The notes under the pieces were generated by a model, which did not search any database, was not told where the DNA came from, and saw only the letters and a program-made list of their open reading frames with translations. A DNA stretch of 25,340 bases, taken from positions 1 to 25,340 of the forward strand of contig JALDAH010000008.1 in NCBI GenBank assembly GCA_022729275.1, given 5' to 3'. This stretch comes from Candidatus Nanoanaerosalina archaeon (lineage in GTDB: Archaea > Nanohalarchaeota > Nanosalinia > Nanosalinales > Nanoanaerosalinaceae). Made by a program: the position numbers and the translations under genes. Positions 23,361 to 25,340 of this stretch are shown piece after piece; position 1 is the first letter of the stretch, and the number at the start of each line of letters is the position of its first letter.

Positions 23361-23372
23361 CATATTTAAAAC
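23361..23372 (-). promoter_or_regulatory. TATA-like box of the Cys-rich protein gene
   Basis: GGTTTTAAATATG on the minus strand lies 23-34 bp before the ATG at 23338, as for a leaderless mRNA. It separates this gene from the remains of the decayed gene upstream. Confidence 0.5.
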
Positions 23373-23389
23373 CTTTCATCCAACGAAGA

Positions 23390-23873
23390 CTAGTTCTCTG
23401 TCATTAAATCCTTAACTATATCTATATTATTTTTACACTCTTCAAGTTTCTAAATAGATTTCATTTATCTTGATCTTTCTGTTTCCTGTATCCCAGTAAA
23501 TTTCAGACAAAGATTTAAGCTTTTCATAAAAACTTGATTTATTAACAGTATCCATGTTCTTGAACAAAGTGTTGACTAGTTAATTCAGATTTCTGTTGTA
23601 TTCCAAAGTTTCTTTCCTTGCCCTTTTCTTTGATATTTTTAATTGATTTCATCAAGGTCTTTTTCGAGAAACCTGGTTTCCATAAGACTGTTTATATAGT
23701 CTAGTTTGTTATTGGCCTTAATGTAGGATTTCATTATTCCAGAGACCTTTAAAATCTTCTTTACACGTTCTAATTTCTCGAAGAATTTTCTGTAAATAAA
23801 TAAAATAAACAAATCGTTTAAAAATTTGTATCTTATTATGATATATGCTCGAAGGTGTCAAAAATTTATTCAT
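23390..23873 (-). pseudogene. Decayed helical/coiled-coil gene with several frame lesions
   Basis: This 480-bp stretch has no intact gene, but minus-strand translation gives protein-like, lysine- and glutamate-rich helix in successive frames. One frame reads FFEKLERVKKILKVSGIMKS then ANNKLDYINSLMETRFLEKD and stops near 23641. Another continues with ISKKRARKETLEYNRNLN, a TAA at 23580-23582, and then, in the same frame, LVNTLFKNMDTVNKSSFYEK and LKSLSEIYWDTGNRKIKINE. The last frame gives KLEECKNNIDIVKDLMTEN and stops at 23390-23392. That is two frameshifts and one internal stop. An ATG at 23873 (MNKFLTPSSIYHK) is a possible original start in a further frame. No family is recognised. True decay is more likely than sequencing error, because there are several lesions and neighbouring genes are intact. 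Confidence 0.5.
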
Positions 23874-23877
23874 AAAA

Positions 23878-23897
23878 AGGCCGGTTCTATCCGGTCT
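23878..23897. repeat. Short GC-rich inverted repeat
   Basis: AGGCCGG and CCGGTCT flank a 6-base loop. Pairing on the plus strand has seven pairs including one G-T wobble; on the minus strand one pair is a mismatch but five T residues follow. It may be a weak terminator or a protein site. The right arm is part of a 12-base word (ATCCGGTCTAAC) that recurs in the RuBisCO promoter. Confidence 0.3.
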
Positions 23898-23964
23898 AAC
23901 AGCTTCAACTGTAATGATATTTTTTTTTCGCCGGAATTCTCACTATTTCGAACTCTTTAGAACA

Positions 23965-23985
23965 TTTTTATACCGAATTAATTCG
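23965..23985 (+). promoter_or_regulatory. Promoter with operator-like palindrome before the CCxHH operon
   Basis: TTTTTATAC (23965-23973) is a TATA-like box about 30 bp before the ATG at 24002. It is followed directly by CGAATTAATTCG (23974-23985), a perfect 12-bp palindrome between the TATA box and the expected transcription start. A repressor bound there would block transcription start. Confidence 0.45.
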
Positions 23986-24001
23986 TAACTGGTACCTTAT
24001 A

Positions 24002-24412
24002 ATGCCTTTAGTAGTCCTATTCGGTCTTCAGGTAGGTATCTTCGCTTATATGATAAGCAGGAAAGCTTTGAGAAGTAAAGCAGTGACCGCCTCGGGCGGG
24101 ATATCCGCAGGAAGTATGATCATGTGTTGCCTGCACCATTTATTTGAAGCTCTGCCTATGCTCGGATTAGCAGGCATATCATTAGCATTAGCAGGTTTCC
24201 AAGAAACATTTCTTTTAATAGGAAATATTTCAGCGTTGATAGGAACTTTCTGGATGTTGAAAACTATGCAGAAAGAAAAATTATATTCTGAAGACAGTTT
24301 CTGGAGTCAAATGATGTTTTTAGACTGGAAAACGTTCACATACACATTCACATTTTTCGGTGTAACCGGAATTGTTTTCCTTTTAACAAGAATCGTAGGT
24401 GGTCTGATATGA
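24002..24412 (+). CDS. Small membrane protein with CCxHH motif, possible metal-handling
   Basis: A 136-residue protein with four or five hydrophobic helices. Its key feature is MCCLHHL (about residues 40-46) in the second helix, right after a glycine-rich GGISAGSM, and followed by EALPMLGLAGISLALAGFQE. Paired Cys and His inside a membrane helix suggest binding of a soft metal such as copper, or of haem. I recall similar 'CCAHH-x(4)-LPLLGL' membrane proteins in prokaryotes as uncharacterised and often found with metal or redox genes, but no exact family name can be given. The stop overlaps the start of the next gene (ATGA), so the two are translationally coupled and their products probably work together. 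The AGGTGG near its end is the next gene's SD site. Confidence 0.6.
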   Translation: MPLVVLFGLQVGIFAYMISRKALRSKAVTASGGISAGSMIMCCLHHLFEALPMLGLAGISLALAGFQETFLLIGNISALIGTFWMLKTMQKEKLYSEDSFWSQMMFLDWKTFTYTFTFFGVTGIVFLLTRIVGGLI

Positions 24413-24852
24413 AAAAGAAAAAGATAATTACTTTAACTGTAGGTATACTAATCGGAGTCTTTATGCTCTACGCCATAAACTTTTTCCCGGAAGAGAACAT
24501 CAATGAAGAGGAAGAACCAGACGGAGATGATTTTAATTCGATCACAACAGGAAGTACAGGGCCTGGTGATTCAGAGATTACGTTGACCCCTGAAGAAGTG
24601 GGAGATGAACAATTCGTATTCTCAATAAGTATTGACACCCATACTGTGAGCCTACAAGAACATGATCTGGGAGAGCAGTCTTATCTCAAGTTAGATGGAG
24701 AAACTTTCGAACCGGTTGACTACCCTACGCTTTCAGGGCACCATGTAAACGGAGAACTTGTATTCGATATAGAAAACAACCAAGAACCTGATAGTTTCGA
24801 AGTAATGATAAATGGAATCCCTGACGTGAATGAAAGGGTATTCACCTGGTAA
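24409..24852 (+). CDS. Exported partner protein with THT and GHH motifs
   Basis: A 147-residue protein with an N-terminal membrane anchor (about residues 6-24, ITLTVGILIGVFMLYAINF), an acidic low-complexity linker (25-58), and a C-terminal beta domain. The domain carries SIDTHTVSLQEHDLGEQSYL (about 75-94) and YPTLSGHHVNGELVFDI (about 105-121), so Asp/His residues in the first segment and the His-His pair in the second could form a metal site. I recall an uncharacterised bacterial and archaeal group with the same DTHS...GGHH-x-x-G-x-L-x-F pattern, commonly beside CCxHH membrane proteins; this is memory, not a search. It starts inside the stop of the previous gene, with AGGTGG about 6-11 bp before the ATG. 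A role as an outer metal chaperone or sensor is inference. Confidence 0.6.
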   Translation: MKKKKIITLTVGILIGVFMLYAINFFPEENINEEEEPDGDDFNSITTGSTGPGDSEITLTPEEVGDEQFVFSISIDTHTVSLQEHDLGEQSYLKLDGETFEPVDYPTLSGHHVNGELVFDIENNQEPDSFEVMINGIPDVNERVFTW

Positions 24853-25021
24853 AAAACCAAAAAAACCAGAAAAGTAATAAAAAGAAAAATTTAAGAGAAT
24901 TGTTTTAACGAACTAGAGAGCCTGTAACTGGCAAAAACCCCCTTGAAAAACCTTCTAGGAGATTAATTTATACCCGTCCAACATTTAAAAATCAGGTTTT
25001 ATCCTCCATAAGCCACCCTAA
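24853..25021. other. Gap before the RuBisCO promoter
   Basis: The first 45 bp are A-rich with a weak CTGGT...ACCAG inverted repeat (24846-24850 and 24865-24869) over the end of the previous gene. The rest shows no gene longer than a few codons on either strand. Confidence 0.3.
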
Positions 25022-25023
25022 TC

Positions 25024-25030
25024 TATAAAA
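25024..25030 (+). promoter_or_regulatory. TATA box of the RuBisCO gene
   Basis: TATAAAA lies 59-65 bp before the ATG at 25089, so the transcript should start near 25052 and carry a leader of about 37 nt, unlike the leaderless genes nearby. The leader includes a perfect palindrome TTTTGCAAAA (25058-25067). Confidence 0.5.
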
Positions 25031-25077
25031 TCCGGTCTAACCAATCTTTTGTTGTAGTTTTGCAAAAGACTGTTCTT

Positions 25078-25083
25078 GGTGAT
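25078..25083 (+). promoter_or_regulatory. Shine-Dalgarno site of the RuBisCO gene
   Basis: GGTGAT is complementary to the 16S 3' end and lies 5 bp before the ATG at 25089. It decides this start and confirms that the mRNA has a leader. Confidence 0.6.
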
Positions 25084-25088
25084 AAAAA

Positions 25089-25340
25089 ATGACGAGTATA
25101 CAGTACAAGGATTTTTACGATGAAGGATATAAACCGGATGAAGACGAACTAGTATGCGATTTCTATATAGAACCTGCTGAAGACCTTTCAATAGAAGATG
25201 CAGCCGGTAGAGTTGCTTCAGAAAGCTCGAATGGAACTTGGTCTGTTCTGGATGCTGAGCAAAGAATAAAAGATATGAGCGCTCAGGCCTTTGAAATAGA
25301 TGGTAACCGCATAAAAATAGCTTACAAACCTATTATATTC
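25089..25340 (+). CDS. rbcL: Form III RuBisCO large subunit, 3' end outside the window
   Basis: The first 84 codons of an archaeal form III RuBisCO, which joins CO2 to ribulose 1,5-bisphosphate to give two 3-phosphoglycerate in AMP salvage. The N-terminal domain reads 'YKDFYDEGYKPDEDELVCDF', then 'IEPAEDLSIEDAAGRVASES', then SSNGTWSVL, and IKIAYKP. These match the archaeal form III opening 'YDYYVDKGYEPS...AVFRVTPAEGYTIEQAAGAVAAESSTGTWT', including the conserved Thr and Trp of GTW that contribute to the active site. The catalytic lysine and loop 6 lie beyond the window, so activity cannot be checked. With the isomerase at 21570 it supports an AMP route; AMP phosphorylase is not in the window. 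Confidence 0.92.
   Translation, partial: MTSIQYKDFYDEGYKPDEDELVCDFYIEPAEDLSIEDAAGRVASESSNGTWSVLDAEQRIKDMSAQAFEIDGNRIKIAYKPIIF

Overview
The window is from an archaeon, most likely a small-genome DPANN-type lineage. The archaeal markers are a class I CCA-adding enzyme, an HMf-type histone, Nob1, FEN1 with a PCNA-binding tail, an ATP-dependent DNA ligase, a TrmB-family regulator, an intronless tRNA-Gly without encoded CCA, and a form III RuBisCO. The DNA is AT-rich and genes are tightly packed, often with 0-10 bp gaps or overlaps. Many first genes have a TATA-like box about 25-30 bp before the ATG and so are probably leaderless, while genes inside operons tend to carry AGGTGA-type Shine-Dalgarno sequences. 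A nanohaloarchaeote-like affiliation is possible because RuBisCO and AMP salvage occur there, but the lysine-rich cytosolic proteins show no strong salt-in signature. Phylum is left open.

Layout. 1-971: the end of a helical-repeat protein and an exported DUF5667-like protein. 1049-3984: cca, adk and an S49 membrane protease. 4010-6838: TrmB-type regulator and DNA ligase on the minus strand. 6914-9246: nitroreductase, histone, Nob1 and an AI-2E-type permease, with histone and Nob1 apparently sharing one TATA box. 9311-10808: endonuclease III overlapping a kinase-like gene, then tRNA-Gly(GCC). 10816-14245: an orphan membrane protein, an MFS permease, and a lemA-htpX pair.

14370-19396 is a cell-surface and accessory stretch. 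It holds a zinc-finger/KaiC-like gene cut off inside its Walker A motif and joined tail-to-tail to a truncated exported coiled-coil gene, a 904-residue membrane-anchored InlB-like repeat protein with an embedded cysteine-rich module, a pilin-like protein and an orphan membrane protein. 19463-21480 holds fen1 and a DUF4349-like membrane protein.

21570-25340 carries two steps of the archaeal AMP/nucleoside salvage route: ribose-1,5-bisphosphate isomerase at 21570 and the start of RuBisCO at 25089, which is cut by the window edge. Between them lie a possible frameshifted microprotein, an A/C-rich gap, a 12-cysteine anchored protein, a decayed coiled-coil gene with several lesions, and a two-gene operon (24002-24852) in which a CCxHH membrane protein is paired with an exported THT/GHH protein. 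That operon is a candidate metal- or redox-handling system with an operator-like palindrome in its promoter. No CRISPR array, insertion sequence or rRNA gene was seen.
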